NCBI GenBank assembly: GCA_023417635.1
Contig: JAEZFF010000069.1
Coordinates: forward strand, 1 to 32,169
Direction: 5' to 3'
DNA: 32,169 bases
From: Bacillota bacterium
GTDB taxonomy: Bacteria > Bacillota > Clostridia > Oscillospirales > Acutalibacteraceae
Shown: piece after piece, positions 17,043-25,354 of the stretch
Numbering within the stretch: the stretch's first letter is position 1
Layout: every line of letters begins with the position of its first letter
Notes under the pieces: generated by a model
What the model was told of the DNA's origin: nothing
The model's database searches: none
Seen by the model: only the letters and a program-made list of their open reading frames with translations
Made by a program: the position numbers and the translations under genes

Positions 17043-17543
17043 ATGGAAAATAACAATGTACAAATGGAAAATCTGCCCGCAAAGCACGTTTCAGACTCGC
17101 AGATTGAGCAGATACAGCCAGTCTTTAAGGCACACCTAAACGCACAGAACCGCCTTTTCGGCGGGCAGCTTGTTTCATGGATTGACGTTGTGGCCGGAGC
17201 TGCGGCTCGCCGCCACTGCCACCGGAATGTTACGACCGCTGTAATTGACAGCCTGCAGTTCAAAGAACCTGTCAAAGCAGACAGTGTGGTTGTCCTTTAC
17301 GGTCGGCTTACCTATGTGGGGAAGACTTCAATGGAAGTGCGCGTCGACAGCTTTGTGGAAGCGCTGGATGGCAGCCGCAAGCTGGTCAATACCGCTTACC
17401 TTGTAATTGTTGCGCTCGACGAAAACAACCATCCAACTCCTGTGCCGCGCCTTATCTGTGACACACCGGAAGAAAAAGCCGAATGGGAAGCAGGCCAAAA
17501 GCGTCGCCGCCTGCGCCAGCAGCGCAGGGCCGAGTCTTTTTAA
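17043..17543 (+). CDS. Hotdog-fold acyl-CoA thioesterase
   Basis: The 166-residue protein has one hotdog domain of the YciA/BFIT acyl-CoA thioesterase group. LNAQNRLFGGQLVSWIDVVA holds the FGG turn and catalytic Asp, and VIDSLQFKEPVKADSV is the second conserved strand. The highly basic C-terminus (KRRRLRQQRR) is a common tail in this group. Such enzymes hydrolyse acyl-CoA and protect the CoA pool; the chain-length preference is unknown. ATG 17043 is used; TTG 17031 and GTG 17034 are alternatives because the ribosome binding site is weak (AGAAAG). Its stop overlaps the convergent sigma-factor stop in TTAA. Confidence 0.87.
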   Translation: MENNNVQMENLPAKHVSDSQIEQIQPVFKAHLNAQNRLFGGQLVSWIDVVAGAAARRHCHRNVTTAVIDSLQFKEPVKADSVVVLYGRLTYVGKTSMEVRVDSFVEALDGSRKLVNTAYLVIVALDENNHPTPVPRLICDTPEEKAEWEAGQKRRRLRQQRRAESF

Positions 17544-18142
17544 TGAAAATTTCCACCACTTTGCTTTAGCTTGGAACGTATCCGCTGAAGCGCATTGTCC
17601 GCCGCCTTTTGGGTGACGGACATTTTTTCTGCAATTTCACGGTAACTGCAGCCGCTGAGGTAAAGGCGCAGAACACGCAATTCCATCGGCGTCAGCATTT
17701 CCGCAATACTGCAGCACATTTGATGAAAGCTCTCACGGCTGTCAATCAATGCTTCCGGGCTGGCAGAACAGCTTGCTTCAAACTGCGGAGAATTTTCTTC
17801 ACTAAGCGAAACGAAGCTGTTCAGCGGGTCGTTTTTTTTTGCTGCCGCCGTGCGGTATGCCATACGAATGCTGTTCGCAATGCACACACCTGCATAGGTA
17901 CGGAACGAGGCACTTTTGCCCGGCTGAAAAGTCTGTGCGGCGCGCACAAGGCCAAGGAGCCCCTCTTGGTAAAGATCCTCTTTTTCTGCACCCCCGGCAC
18001 GGAAAAAGGAAGCCTTCGCACGTACAAGCGGCATATACCGCACCGCAAGTTCGGTAAAAGCTTCCGGTTTACCCTGCAGGGCCAGCGCAGCCAGACATTC
18101 ATCTGAAACTTCTGTCAGCCCGGTTTTTGTTTCATTTGCCAT
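17540..18142 (-). CDS. sigH: SigH-like RNA polymerase sigma-70 factor
   Basis: The 200-residue protein has sigma region 2 (EKEDLYQEGLLGLVRAAQTF and SASFRTYAGVCIANSIRMA) and a C-terminal region 4 helix-turn-helix (LSGCSYREIAEKMSVTQKAADNALQRIRSKL). A LNSFVSLSEEN linker matches the LNSYVSL linker of Bacillus SigH, the transition-state and sporulation sigma factor. Length fits SigH (about 210). The genomic neighbours differ from Bacillus, so assignment as the functional SigH is by sequence only. The start ATG 18142 follows GAGGTG at 7 nt. Confidence 0.8.
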   Translation of the reverse strand: MANETKTGLTEVSDECLAALALQGKPEAFTELAVRYMPLVRAKASFFRAGGAEKEDLYQEGLLGLVRAAQTFQPGKSASFRTYAGVCIANSIRMAYRTAAAKKNDPLNSFVSLSEENSPQFEASCSASPEALIDSRESFHQMCCSIAEMLTPMELRVLRLYLSGCSYREIAEKMSVTQKAADNALQRIRSKLKQSGGNFH

Positions 18143-18234
18143 GGGAACTCACCTCGCACCGGCTCCGCAGCATTTTTATCCATAATACCTTAACAGCGGT
18201 GTGAAGTCAACCGGCGGCAGGATTTCTTCCCACA

Positions 18235-18263
18235 TTGAAGAATAAGGTTTCTCGGTGTATAAT
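18235..18263 (+). promoter_or_regulatory. Native comM promoter
   Basis: TTGAAG (18235-18240), 17 nt spacer, TATAAT (18258-18263), 30 nt before the comM ATG at 18294. After integration of the element it only drives the truncated comM fragment. Confidence 0.75.
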
Positions 18264-18383
18264 GTAAAAAGAATATTTGTAGGGGGAACTAAAATGGTTT
18301 CGCAGATTTTCAGTATGGGTCTGTATGGCATGGATGCCTTCCCCGTGGAGGTGGAAGCCGATCTTTCACAAGGCCTTCCTTCG

Positions 18384-18404
18384 TTTGAGATAGTAGAATA
18401 CTAT
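18384..18404 (+). other. Left attachment junction (attL)
   Basis: TTTGAG (18384-18389) is shared with the right junction (30523-30528). Host comM coding sequence ends here and element DNA begins. The first 15 bases of the element, 18390-18404, form the palindrome ATAGTA-GAA-TACTAT, which would be one arm of attP for the serine integrase. Confidence 0.7.
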
Positions 18405-18430
18405 ATCCTTACAATGAAACAGCATAAAAG

Positions 18431-18463
18431 AACCGCCCCTTACATTATAAGTAAAGAGCGGTT
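18431..18463 (-). terminator. Inverted repeat near the left end, terminator-like on the minus strand
   Basis: AACCGC (18431-18436) pairs with GCGGTT (18458-18463), and inner CTTAC/GTAAAG bases extend it imperfectly. On the minus strand it is followed by CTTTTATG. It could stop transcription leaving the element toward the host, or be part of the end structure. Confidence 0.4.
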
Positions 18464-18476
18464 AATTCGTTCATAA

Positions 18477-18598
18477 AATGTTAACATTGAATTTACAGTT
18501 TGTTAATTGCAAATTATGCTTAAAAAGCGCATAATAGAGGTTGAGGAATAACTATACCCAAAATAGTCCCTCACTTTCAATACCTCTAATATTGAAAG
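18477..18598 (+). other. Structured non-coding region upstream of rep (candidate replication origin)
   Basis: No gene fits between 18477 and 18781. The block holds a 12 bp palindrome (AATGTTAACATT, 18477-18488). It also has a long hairpin: TAGAGGT (18535-18541) with ACCTCTA (18582-18588), enclosing TGAGG/CCTCA and ACTAT/ATAGT around the loop ACCCAAA. A competing hairpin pairs CTTTCAAT (18574-18581) with ATTGAAAG (18591-18598). Such nested hairpins directly before a Rep gene fit a rolling-circle double-strand origin, but transcript control of rep would also fit. Confidence 0.35.
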
Positions 18599-18781
18599 AA
18601 GCGACCAATGGCATGTTGTTTATATGTACTGCAAACATTTTGTTGACTTGATTATATCATAAATGCTAACGAAGAGTTTGAACAAATTGTAAACTTTAGA
18701 TATTTAGCTTGACAGATTTAATAAGTTGTGATTTTGCTCTACATGTTTCTTCTTTGAGAATACGCAATTTAGAAAGGATTG

Positions 18782-19681
18782 ATGTATTCCAATATGAAGA
18801 ATAACAAAGATTTCAGCACTACCCATTTTTCAGCAATTATCCATACTTTATATGGGAAATCCAGTGAAGCGCTACTTTCCGAAGCAGATATATTAAAGAA
18901 ACCATATATGAAGTGGTTTCATATAGCAGGCGGTAAAGCTGTGTATACAATGAATCCTAATAAGTATGGAAGCACCATATGCAGTCTAGCAGACTTTACG
19001 CAAACAATGGAGCATATCTGTGATGAATTGGAAATCAGCGATTTTAATATTGTACGCCTTGATGTGGCAATAAACAGTCCTGTACCATATGAACGATTTT
19101 ATAAAATAAATAATTACTTGAAGGAACTTTATGCCGCATTTCTGAATGAAAATAACAGCTATCTAACCATGGGGGCAGATTTAAAGAAAAGAAGTTTAAA
19201 AGTCACGAATCGGGATTTCGAACTTGAAATATATGATAAAGACCAAGAATCCAAAGGCAAAGACCCCGCTAAAACCCGAATTGAATTCAGATATAAAAGA
19301 CTACATAAAAACCAAACTCCAAAGGATGTCCTAAAGAGCGTTTGCAAAGTATTAGATGCCTTACCTAATTATATTAGCGAACTGAATAAGAAGAAGATAG
19401 ATCAGTTGTACGCTGAATACCTTAAAGAGAATGAAAAGAATTATGAAGGACGTGTAACAAGCCTACCCTCTTTCGTATCAAAATACGCAGACTTCATTTA
19501 CAATACTGATATAATGAATGGTTTATACGGCAAGTGCCATACCGGGAAGTGTAAAAATTGGCTTTACCGATATAGAGCAAGTGGAAAAACATTAACGCTC
19601 TACACTAAGGGTGATTTGGTTGCATATTTGAAATTAATTAAGACCGCTGTAAAAAATTACGCAAATGGTAATAGCATATAG
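18782..19681 (+). CDS. Rep_trans-like rolling-circle replication initiator
   Basis: The 299-residue basic protein has the spaced motifs of the plasmid/phage replication initiation factor family (Rep_trans). They are NIVRLDVAIN (89-98) with a conserved Asp, ELEIYDKDQE (147-156) with the likely DNA-linking Tyr151, and KTRIEFRYKR (164-173). Members nick one strand at an origin and start rolling-circle replication. The C-terminal half is Lys-rich and less conserved. The start is ATG 18782, close behind AGAAAGGA; TTG 18779 and ATG 18794 are alternatives. A TTGACA lies at 18709-18714 without a convincing -10. No exact family hit could be run, so gene-II/X-type phage initiators remain an alternative. 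Codon use is AT-rich like the rest of the element. Confidence 0.6.
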   Translation: MYSNMKNNKDFSTTHFSAIIHTLYGKSSEALLSEADILKKPYMKWFHIAGGKAVYTMNPNKYGSTICSLADFTQTMEHICDELEISDFNIVRLDVAINSPVPYERFYKINNYLKELYAAFLNENNSYLTMGADLKKRSLKVTNRDFELEIYDKDQESKGKDPAKTRIEFRYKRLHKNQTPKDVLKSVCKVLDALPNYISELNKKKIDQLYAEYLKENEKNYEGRVTSLPSFVSKYADFIYNTDIMNGLYGKCHTGKCKNWLYRYRASGKTLTLYTKGDLVAYLKLIKTAVKNYANGNSI

Positions 19682-19707
19682 TCACTTTTTAGAATTATAG
19701 GAGATGA

Positions 19708-19772
19708 GGACAACATCGAAATGAGCCTATATGTACTTAATTATTTGAACGAACTTTTTTCGTTCGTTGTCC
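19708..19772 (+). repeat. Long-range inverted repeat over a small ORF start
   Basis: GGACAAC (19708-19714), part of the ribosome binding site zone of the ORF at 19721, is complementary to GTTGTCC (19766-19772). An alternative hairpin AACGAAC (19748-19754)/GTTCGTT (19762-19768) uses overlapping bases, so the two folds exclude each other. This looks like a translational or transcriptional switch. Confidence 0.4.
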
Positions 19773-19804
19773 AATTCAAGATTGAACACTTAGTAACAAA
19801 TTAA
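19721..19804 (+). CDS. Candidate 27-residue hydrophobic peptide
   Basis: ATG 19721 has GAGGA 10 nt upstream (with AGGAG a few bases before). The product begins MSLYVLNYLNELFSFVVQF and is mostly hydrophobic, with no known family. It could be a small membrane peptide or a leader peptide for the inverted repeats around it. It follows rep by 39 nt on the same strand. Evidence is limited to the ribosome binding site and the open frame. Confidence 0.3.
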   Translation: MSLYVLNYLNELFSFVVQFKIEHLVTN

Positions 19805-19828
19805 AATACAACAAATGTATTTCTCAAA

Positions 19829-19910
19829 GAGAATGACAATGTGCCTAGGGTATAGCATTTCTCAAATATTCTAATAATTAGGAAGGAGAAATATTTTACT
19901 TGTCATTCTC
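19829..19910 (+). repeat. Inverted repeat GAGAATGACAA / TTGTCATTCTC
   Basis: A perfect 11 bp inverted repeat has arms at 19829-19839 and 19900-19910, 60 nt apart. The right arm begins exactly at the TTG start of the next small ORF, so pairing would hide that start. The same area holds three direct copies of TTCTCAAA (19821, 19859, 19906). It may be an operator pair or an RNA switch. Confidence 0.5.
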
Positions 19911-19971
19911 AAAACATCACAATTACAGCTTTACTATTTCAAGCACCTTACTGCATGGGGGTGTTGTCTAA
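19900..19971 (+). CDS. Candidate 23-residue leader peptide
   Basis: TTG 19900 stands 10 nt after a strong AGGAAGGAG (19881-19889), the best ribosome binding site in the region. The product starts MSFSKHHNYSFTISS and stops with TAA at 19969-19971, 2 nt before the TTG of the next ORF. This arrangement suggests translational coupling. No family is recognised. The inverted repeat at 19829-19910 overlaps its start. Confidence 0.35.
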   Translation: MSFSKHHNYSFTISSTLLHGGVV

Positions 19972-19973
19972 CA

Positions 19974-20168
19974 TTGACTACACCAACAGCGGAGAGAAGT
20001 ATTGAAACATTAATTAGGACAATGCAATTCATCAATGGGATGGAAATGTCTGATAAAAAACTTAATATTGATAGCGGAAATAATGAAAATTTCCAAATAG
20101 AGTACATAGATCGACCTGATATGCCAATTACGCCAAAAGCGACAATTATAAAGCATATAGAGCAATAA
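19974..20168 (+). CDS. Small hypothetical protein (64 residues)
   Basis: The frame runs from TTG 19974 to TAA, with a hydrophilic, acidic product that begins with TTPTAERSIETLIRTMQFIN. I do not recognise a family. It has no ribosome binding site of its own, but its start lies 2 nt after the stop of the 23-residue ORF, so ribosomes could re-initiate. A good terminator follows 10 nt after its stop. An opposite-strand frame (19934-20197) covers the same bases and is hydrophobic; the terminator direction favours the plus-strand reading. Confidence 0.45.
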   Translation: MTTPTAERSIETLIRTMQFINGMEMSDKKLNIDSGNNENFQIEYIDRPDMPITPKATIIKHIEQ

Positions 20169-20177
20169 CAAGTCACT

Positions 20178-20214
20178 AAAGAGGGATAGCCAATCAAGGC
20201 TATTCCTCTTTTTC
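20178..20214 (+). terminator. Terminator of the rep/small-ORF transcript
   Basis: AAAGAGGGATAGCC pairs with GGCTATTCCTCTTT (one mismatch) across a 6 nt loop and is followed by TTTCT. It ends the plus-strand unit before the convergent R-M operon. Confidence 0.85.
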
Positions 20215-20415
20215 TATGCTATTTCTCATTCATAAGCTATTTTTTCGCTCCCGAACCGAACTATTTATTTGCTTATTTCTACAAATATAAAACAATTAGA
20301 TTTATAGCATAGTTTTGGGAACATTATTTCCGTGAAACATTTTTTTAGCAAGTTGTGAATTATGAAAAAGTCAGTAAAATAGGCATTCTGCCGAAGTCAC
20401 TACCGAAGTAAAAAA

Positions 20416-23349
20416 TTATTCGGTAAACATGGAAAGCTGTCCATCATCCTTTATGGGACGAGTCAATTTTGCGTATTCCAATATATCAGAGATAGACGCT
20501 CCATTATTTTTGAATTGATAAAACATGGAATCACTAACAAGAGCGTATTCCCAGCGACAATTCATTCTATCGTCAAGTTTCAATTCATTGATTTTTTTAA
20601 GCCAGTCAAGCGTTGACTTTTCTTTACTGCGTACATTTATGTTATCCATATCTTTTTGCGCTTTGGTTTCGACAAGATATATTTTGTCACTGATTTTTAC
20701 CATAAAATCAGGAAAGTAATGTGAAATCATTCCATCATCACGAATATAATTCAAATAAGCAAAATCATGATAATTCTCTTTGATTTTAATAAACGCTTCG
20801 ACCTGTGAGTCATTATCACAATATTCAATGAACGCTCTTTCGTATTCCCCTTTATTACTGGGATACGGTAAACGCTCATAAATTGACTTTGCAACTTCAA
20901 TAGAATAATTTTCCCGTATTTTCATAGAACCAATTTCAGAGAAGTATTTTTTCAATACTACAGCGTCCGTGACTTCGATATTATTTTGCATTTCATAGAT
21001 TGCCTTGCTGATTTCTCTAATAATGTGCTCAACGATTAGGGATTTTCTGAGTAAAAGAATCCGCCAGTTATTGTCTTCAAAAGGATCAAAAGGCTTTCCA
21101 AACAATTTTGTGCGAATGTAAGTGTCTATTACTCCGGCCAGTTCAGCGGTATTGATTTGCATAAACGGGAAGCTCTCTTTTTTGCGTATACCAACACGTT
21201 CAACAGATGATGATATTGCGCCAATAATTTTTGCTATAAAGTCATTATAACTTTTAGCATTGAATACCTGCGCATTTACAACATAATTTCCAAACCGTGT
21301 TTTTACTGTTATTTCTTCGGAATAAAATGTATCGTCTTTTTGTGAAGTGAATTTCTTCAGGGTATTGAACGGAAAAGTATGATAGCTTTCCATTTTGTCA
21401 ACAGAAAGTTTATTATTGACAATGGTTTCCTCTTTATCTCTTACAATAATGGGGAAAAAGAGATCATACTTTTGATAATCCGGTTTTAACTCTACTGTTA
21501 TAATATCTCCAACGATACTATTCTTATCATTTTGCATTTCACCGACTTCGCCAACAACGCCATCAGCTATTAAGTCATTATAAAAATCAATAAATGCCGG
21601 ATGCTCGACAATGCTCAAAATGTCAAAGTAGTTGGACGGTTCAAGCTTTTCTTTAAAAAGCCGAATCCTATTTTCCTTTTTAATATCTTCATAATCTGGT
21701 TCACGCCACATAAGGCGCAGGCCCCTGCCCACTGTTTGTTCCAAGAGGATTGATGCAGAATTTGCGCGTAATGGAACAATAACGCAGATATTATTTACGT
21801 CAAACCCCTCACGCAACATTAAGACGGATACTATAACTTTAGGCGTTGACAGGGAATCAATGTTGAAAAGCTTTTGCTTAATTTTGTCCCAGTCTTTGGC
21901 TGGAATGTTCCCTTTTTTATCCGAATCGATCTGTAAAATATCGTTTTCCTGCAATCCTTCATAGTTTACAAGATAATCAACTACAAAGGGAGAAACATTT
22001 GTATCTTCGCACATTATGAGCATTTTTGGATATTTACTCTTATCTGCATATTGCAGAAATTGATTTTCAAGAATCTTTAACTTTTGCAGTCCTGCACGAA
22101 GCATTACCTTTTGTCCATCAGAAAGTCCGATAACCTTGTTGTTTTCTCTGATTGCCCTAAAATCCAACTCCGCTAAATCCTGCGAAGCAATCTGATTGCG
22201 CTTATCAATGACAATTGTTTTTACAAGTCCTTGCTGTATGGCCGCTTTTAAGTCAAAGTCAACAACGATATGAGGAAAGTAATGCTTTTCCCTGTTTTTC
22301 CCACCACCTGTTTCATTATAGGGCGTAGCGGAAAAATCCACCTGAATGTATCGACTGCCTTTATTTTCTGCAATTTTGGAAAGGCTTTGCTGCCATTTCA
22401 CTTCAACATCTTCGCCGTTTATTTTATTCTCATGAATATGATGTGCCTCGTCATTAAATGTAACAATATCTTTCAAATTAGAAAGATATTCTATTTCACT
22501 GCCACTAAAATAATGGCTATCAAGCGATTCAAGAGAATGACCGGCAGTTGTACCCGGCGTGATAGGAAATAAATCTCTCACGATACCGGCCGGATTAGAA
22601 AAAGGATCATCATTTTCATTTTCGGATTCTTCCTCTTCCCCAGCCAGTAAGTGCCAGTTCGTAATTGCGATTAAACCGTCACCAGTCACTTTTTTGCCGA
22701 TTTCATTTTTCTTTACCACATTATTTTGGATAAAACCAAACAGCGTATTCTTATAAGCTTCCGGTACAAAAAGTTCCCTGTAACGATAAAAATCGGAAGT
22801 TTCAAAATCACGCATGCCGTCTGCATTCTCTTTCCCAAGGTAAGCGTCAAGCAGCCGTTCATATACAATGAGTCCCGGAGCCACAAGCAGAAAGTTCTTT
22901 GAGTATCTGCCGGAAGGAGTGTCTTCGTTTCTTGCATTAAGATACTGCCAAATCAGTAAAGCAGACATTACCCATGTCTTTCCTGTACCTGTTGCCATTT
23001 TTACAGCATACTTCGGATAGCGGTATTTTTCCGTGCTAACTTCCGAAGCCCCAAGTTCAGCAAGCAGTTTCTCATCGACCATATTATACATATCGAAAAC
23101 ATTTGTAGTTTTTAAGACTTCATGCAAATAAATAATATTTAAGATTGCTTGCCGCTGTCCGTCATGAAAATTATACGGCCTTGTATCAGTAAAAGCCGGA
23201 TTAAACCAATAGCGAAGCAAATCTTTTGTTACCGGTGTAACTTTAGACAACATTTCTCCGGAAGCATAGGAAGCATTTACAAGGTTTGTCAGCTTTGCCG
23301 CAAATTGAAGCGGTATATCGCCTGTACCGGTGTTTTTCATGTTTGGCAT
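20416..23349 (-). CDS. Type III restriction enzyme, Res subunit
   Basis: The 977-residue ATP-dependent endonuclease has an SF2 helicase core followed by a nuclease domain. Visible motifs are Walker A MATGTGKT (118-125), Walker B/DEAH FNDEAHHIH (298-306), motif III FSATPYNE (339-346), and a motif VI-like VGRGLRL. The C-terminal PD-(D/E)xK nuclease is YFPDFMVKI...YLVETKAQ (Pro-Asp at 880-881, Glu894, Lys896). Type III Res works with Mod to translocate or diffuse along DNA and cut near unmethylated sites. Start ATG 23349 is preceded by AGGAGG (23364-23359) and lies 1 nt after the Mod stop; a longer frame to 23382 would overlap mod. All key residues are intact, so the enzyme is probably active. 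Confidence 0.93.
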   Translation of the reverse strand: MPNMKNTGTGDIPLQFAAKLTNLVNASYASGEMLSKVTPVTKDLLRYWFNPAFTDTRPYNFHDGQRQAILNIIYLHEVLKTTNVFDMYNMVDEKLLAELGASEVSTEKYRYPKYAVKMATGTGKTWVMSALLIWQYLNARNEDTPSGRYSKNFLLVAPGLIVYERLLDAYLGKENADGMRDFETSDFYRYRELFVPEAYKNTLFGFIQNNVVKKNEIGKKVTGDGLIAITNWHLLAGEEEESENENDDPFSNPAGIVRDLFPITPGTTAGHSLESLDSHYFSGSEIEYLSNLKDIVTFNDEAHHIHENKINGEDVEVKWQQSLSKIAENKGSRYIQVDFSATPYNETGGGKNREKHYFPHIVVDFDLKAAIQQGLVKTIVIDKRNQIASQDLAELDFRAIRENNKVIGLSDGQKVMLRAGLQKLKILENQFLQYADKSKYPKMLIMCEDTNVSPFVVDYLVNYEGLQENDILQIDSDKKGNIPAKDWDKIKQKLFNIDSLSTPKVIVSVLMLREGFDVNNICVIVPLRANSASILLEQTVGRGLRLMWREPDYEDIKKENRIRLFKEKLEPSNYFDILSIVEHPAFIDFYNDLIADGVVGEVGEMQNDKNSIVGDIITVELKPDYQKYDLFFPIIVRDKEETIVNNKLSVDKMESYHTFPFNTLKKFTSQKDDTFYSEEITVKTRFGNYVVNAQVFNAKSYNDFIAKIIGAISSSVERVGIRKKESFPFMQINTAELAGVIDTYIRTKLFGKPFDPFEDNNWRILLLRKSLIVEHIIREISKAIYEMQNNIEVTDAVVLKKYFSEIGSMKIRENYSIEVAKSIYERLPYPSNKGEYERAFIEYCDNDSQVEAFIKIKENYHDFAYLNYIRDDGMISHYFPDFMVKISDKIYLVETKAQKDMDNINVRSKEKSTLDWLKKINELKLDDRMNCRWEYALVSDSMFYQFKNNGASISDILEYAKLTRPIKDDGQLSMFTE

Positions 23350-23350
23350 A

Positions 23351-25342
23351 TCAGTATACCTCCTGTGTGGCAATACTTTCAAAGCCGAAAATATCGACTG
23401 CCTTTACACATACAATGCGCTTTCCTTCCATCTTTGGGACGGTCAATGTTGCCTGATTGATTATTTTAAACGGATCGCTATCAGTATCCTGATTTTCCCT
23501 GTAATCTTGCCATACGCTTACAAATGTTTCACCGTCATAATTTGGATCAATACTCCAATATTCAATCAAAGAAAGCGGGTCATTTGCCATAATGTCTTGA
23601 ACCGTTGGTTTATATTTATCTTCAATTGGCAAAGCGTCCGGTGAAAGTAAAATGTAATTATCTAAGATGATGGTCAGCTTTTCCGTATTTTCACTGTAAT
23701 CAATTTTTTGCACAGGCTTAATGGTAAGGTATTGCAGGCTTGAAAAGCGAATTTCTCCGTTCTTGACAAGTTTGTCATAGCTTGATTTTTTCGTCAGCTT
23801 TTCCAACAAATCGGGTGGGATAACCTGAACTTCAATCCGACTGTCTTTATCGCGCAATTCCTGAATAATACGACCAATGTCAAAGCTAAAATTCCATCCA
23901 AGCACAATGACTTTATCCCAACCGCCGAGATATGTTTCACGAAGTTCCCGCGCCTTTTTGATGCTTGCAGCATTTGTCAATTTGTTTGGAGAATCAACGA
24001 TAACAAGCGTCCTACCGCCTTTTATATAACCAAGGTTACGGGATGGGCATTGCTCTTTTGTAAATGGAATTGCCCCGTACAGTCCCAAAACAACGATCGC
24101 CAAGTCACCGACACGCTTATATATTTTATTGGATGCAAATACTTCCTTTTGGTAATCTCCGACTGCCTGATAAAGGTATGGCTCCGCATTCTGGTCAACA
24201 AGTCTCTTTCTCATAATCATGCAAGCCGGTTTTCCCAAATCAGACATAATCCATCGGTGTCCAAGTCTTTCGGCTACTGCTCCAGTCGTACCTGAACCGG
24301 CAAAGAAATCAGCGACAATTGAGTCTTCACTTGAAGAAGCTTTAATTATTCGTTCCAATAAGGCTTCAGGTTTTTGAGTAGCGTAATTTAAACGTTCATT
24401 TGCAACTTGATTAATATAGTCTATGTCATCCCATAGATTGCCTACTGCAAGTCCCTTTACCTCATCATAATAGCGAATAAGTTGTCTTTTACCATTCTTT
24501 GTGGTATATATTCTTCCCTGCTGCTCAAATTCTTTAATTTTCTCTTCACTATAATCTCCCAAAGGGCAATCTCGGCTATATAATCGTCCGTTTTTATCAT
24601 GATGAATAAACTTGTTGTTTTTTGCATTCAGATCAATTGGTTTAAAAGGAGTTTCAAAAAAGTAATCATTGGTTTTTGTATAAAAGAAAATAGAATCGGT
24701 TACCCTTCCATATTTATCAGCAGATGTTTTTGCACCTTTTATATTTCCACTCTTCCAAATAATCTCATTCACGAAACGATCTCTTCCAAAAATTTCATCG
24801 AGTAAAATTTTTACATAGTGGCTTGCATGCCAATCAGAATGAACATATATACTTCCCTTTTCTGAAAGCAATTCTTTCATCAAAGCCAGTCGAGGATATA
24901 ACATTTTTAAATAACTAACTGTTCCATCTTTCCAAGTATCGGAATAAGCAGACTGTTCAATCACGGAAGGCATTTGCTCCAAATCACCATTGGGCAGTTT
25001 GATTTTTGTTCTATAATCCGCTTTACTGTCAAATGGCGGGTCTATGTAAATCAAATCAATTTTTCCGCGCATGGAAGGCAGATTGCTTTCCTCATCCCCC
25101 CCAAGCAAAGCCTGCATCACCAACAGGTTGTCCCCATAAACAAGCCGGTTCATCCATTTCTGCTGCTTTTGCGGATATTTTACAACATTGAATAAATCGC
25201 CCCGCGCTTTTGACGGAACAACATACTCATTGGTTTGAAGGCCAAGTTTATACGGACTTTCCAAGCGATCCATAATTTGTTCGACTTCTTTTTTACCGTC
25301 TGCTACAATTTTGGGCAGTAATTCTATCAATGATTCAGACAT
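23351..25342 (-). CDS. Type III DNA N6-adenine methyltransferase, Mod subunit
   Basis: The 663-residue methyltransferase has motif IV DPPF (101-104) before the AdoMet-binding motif I DFFAGSGTTG (345-354). This is the beta-class order typical of type III Mod. The region between (about 200-300) would hold the target recognition domain. Mod methylates one strand of an asymmetric site and gives Res its specificity. The start is ATG 25342, 8 nt after AGGAGT, which itself overlaps the stop of the HAD gene; the longer frame from 25351 would need a TTG inside that ribosome binding site. I see no homopolymer or simple repeat near the start that would indicate phase variation. Confidence 0.93.
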   Translation of the reverse strand: MSESLIELLPKIVADGKKEVEQIMDRLESPYKLGLQTNEYVVPSKARGDLFNVVKYPQKQQKWMNRLVYGDNLLVMQALLGGDEESNLPSMRGKIDLIYIDPPFDSKADYRTKIKLPNGDLEQMPSVIEQSAYSDTWKDGTVSYLKMLYPRLALMKELLSEKGSIYVHSDWHASHYVKILLDEIFGRDRFVNEIIWKSGNIKGAKTSADKYGRVTDSIFFYTKTNDYFFETPFKPIDLNAKNNKFIHHDKNGRLYSRDCPLGDYSEEKIKEFEQQGRIYTTKNGKRQLIRYYDEVKGLAVGNLWDDIDYINQVANERLNYATQKPEALLERIIKASSSEDSIVADFFAGSGTTGAVAERLGHRWIMSDLGKPACMIMRKRLVDQNAEPYLYQAVGDYQKEVFASNKIYKRVGDLAIVVLGLYGAIPFTKEQCPSRNLGYIKGGRTLVIVDSPNKLTNAASIKKARELRETYLGGWDKVIVLGWNFSFDIGRIIQELRDKDSRIEVQVIPPDLLEKLTKKSSYDKLVKNGEIRFSSLQYLTIKPVQKIDYSENTEKLTIILDNYILLSPDALPIEDKYKPTVQDIMANDPLSLIEYWSIDPNYDGETFVSVWQDYRENQDTDSDPFKIINQATLTVPKMEGKRIVCVKAVDIFGFESIATQEVY

Positions 25343-25354
25343 ATAATACAACTC

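Larger units (their letters stand above)
18294..18476 (+). pseudogene. comM: comM 5' fragment cut by the mobile element
   Basis: ATG 18294 follows AGGGGGA at a good distance. Codons 1-32 read as the ComM/YifB N-terminus (MVSQIFSMGLYGMDAF...LPSFE) in GC-rich host codon use. From 18390 the sequence becomes AT-rich and the frame runs about 28 more codons of non-ComM sequence to a stop at 18474-18476. The remainder of comM is found in frame at 30529-31965. The 60-residue product is probably inert. Confidence 0.9.

Noticed and set aside
20376..20392. Small hairpin GGCA-TTC-TGCC after the res stop codon as a terminator
   Set aside because: The stem is only 4 bp and the T-tract is interrupted; too weak to annotate.
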